Part shown: positions 63,312 to 64,000 of the stretch, in pieces | Layout: the number at the start of each line of letters is the position of its first letter | Numbering within the stretch: position 1 is the first letter of the stretch | Source of the DNA: Streptomyces canus | GTDB taxonomy: Bacteria; Actinomycetota; Actinomycetes; Streptomycetales; Streptomycetaceae | DNA length: 64,000 nt | Direction of reading: 5' to 3' | Assembly: GCF_001514145.1 (NCBI RefSeq) | Contig: NZ_KQ948656.1 | Location: 682,001 to 746,000 of the forward strand | Made by a program: the position numbers and the translations under genes | Notes under the pieces: model-generated | Told to the model about the DNA's origin: nothing | What the model saw: only the letters and a program-made list of their open reading frames with translations | Databases searched by the model: none

Positions 63312-64000
63312 TGTTCGACGTGATCATTTCCGGGTGCGGGCCGACCGGCGCGATGCTGGCCGCCGAACTCCGGCTGCACGATGTGCGGGTTCTCGTCCTG
63401 GAGAAGGAAACCGAGCCTGTGTCGTTCGTCCGCATCGTCGGTCTGCACATGCGCAGTCTTGAGCTGATGGCCATGCGCGGACTGCTGGACCGCATGCTCG
63501 AACACGGAAGAAAGCGTCCGGCCCGCGGATTCTTCGCCGCCATCGACAAGCCCGTGCCCAAGGGCCTGGATTCCGCGCACGCCTATCTGCTGGGCATCCC
63601 GCAGCCGGCGATCGAGCGTCTGCTCGAAGAGCATGCGACCCACTTGGGTGCGCAGGTCCGGCGCGGTGGCGCGGTGACCGGTTTCGAACAGGACGACGAG
63701 GGAGTGACCGTCGAGCTGGCCGACGGCGAACAGCTGCGTTCGCGCTATCTCGTCGGCTGTGACGGCGCGCGCAGCACGGTGCGCAAACTGCTCGGCGTCG
63801 GTTTCCCCGGTGAGCCCTCGCGGACCGAGACGCTCATGGGCGAGATGGAAGCGGGTGTACCGCCGGAGGAGATCGCCGCCAAGGTGAGCGAGATCGGCAG
63901 GACGAACAAGCGCTTCTGGCTCCGGCCCTTCGGCGAAGGCGCATACAGCGTCGTAGTCCCCGCCGCAGGAGCCGGCGACCGCGCGGAGCCGCCGACCCTG
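63312..64000 (+). CDS. rox: Rifampicin monooxygenase (partial, N-terminal half)
   Basis: About 230 codons are visible before the window edge. MFDVIISGCGPTGAMLAAEL (FAD site), VLEKETEPVSFVRIVGLHMR, SLELMAMRGLLDRMLEHGRK and LVGCDGARSTVRKLLGVGFP match, from memory, the Rox/RIFMO class A flavin hydroxylases that inactivate rifamycins by oxidising the naphthyl ring. Near-identity in the first 80 residues makes the family clear. GAAAGG lies 10 bases before the ATG. A leader ORF and hairpin precede it. The second half is outside the window. Confidence 0.9.

Overview
The window is high-GC actinobacterial DNA and reads as a Streptomyces chromosome. It shows GC-rich third codon positions, frequent GTG and TTG starts, several apparently leaderless genes, Tat-type secreted enzymes, a PknB-like kinase, ANTAR/GAF and WYL regulators, and many secreted glycoside hydrolases. 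No rRNA, tRNA, CRISPR array, prophage or intact insertion sequence was seen.

Bases 1-14,320 form a potassium/cation island: the start of a kdp operon (a 27-residue membrane peptide, kdpF, kdpA), a KimA-like K+ importer, an orphan kdpD, a CPA1 Na+/H+ antiporter, a kinase-less four-helix membrane sensor, a second large APC permease, and two paralogous two-TM proteins. A PadR/DUF1048 operon sits inside it. The most striking feature is a shared regulatory element: four YTGACGS half-sites with starts at 0, 11, 32 and 43 bp. It is complete at five promoter regions of the island and present as a clear half-element at a sixth. I saw it nowhere else in the window. The 11-bp direct-repeat layout is typical of OmpR/PhoB-family response regulators. 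KdpE is the obvious candidate, but its gene is not in the window.

Bases 14,330-18,740 hold a MarR-type regulator with a clear operator, translationally coupled to a protein of four 28-residue repeats. They are followed by a decayed TetR gene, a DUF485 plus sodium:solute symporter pair, and an FMN-binding oxidoreductase-like protein ended by a perfect 34-bp palindrome.

Bases 18,760-35,150 are a plant-polysaccharide utilisation region: GH35, a broken sensor kinase carrying a CCAG tetranucleotide repeat, an MBL-fold hydrolase, an FCD-GntR regulator, GH29, a CE1-type esterase with CBM2, GH27-CBM13, GH43 and a GH10-GH62 fusion. The divergent GH27/GH43 promoter carries two GAAA/TTTC palindromes. 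An expansin-like protein (52.9 kb) and a GH95-GH97 operon (55.3-59.5 kb) with its own inverted-repeat operator extend this theme: xylan backbone, arabinose, galactose and fucose removal, and wall loosening.

Bases 35,170-53,900 are mostly small accessory operons: VOC proteins, a DHFR-like reductase, a WYL regulator/hydrolase pair, a LysR-controlled hydrolase-LLM-methyltransferase operon, a GAF-ANTAR regulator, an oxidoreductase, an XRE regulator/hydrolase pair, a receptor Ser/Thr kinase with a peptidoglycan-binding domain, an FG-GAP secreted protein and a TPR-like protein. Bases 53,900-64,000 add a PobA-like hydroxylase, a flavin monooxygenase-like protein, a HAD dehalogenase, GAPDH, and a rifampicin monooxygenase truncated by the window edge. 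That last gene is preceded by a 19-codon leader ORF and a hairpin.
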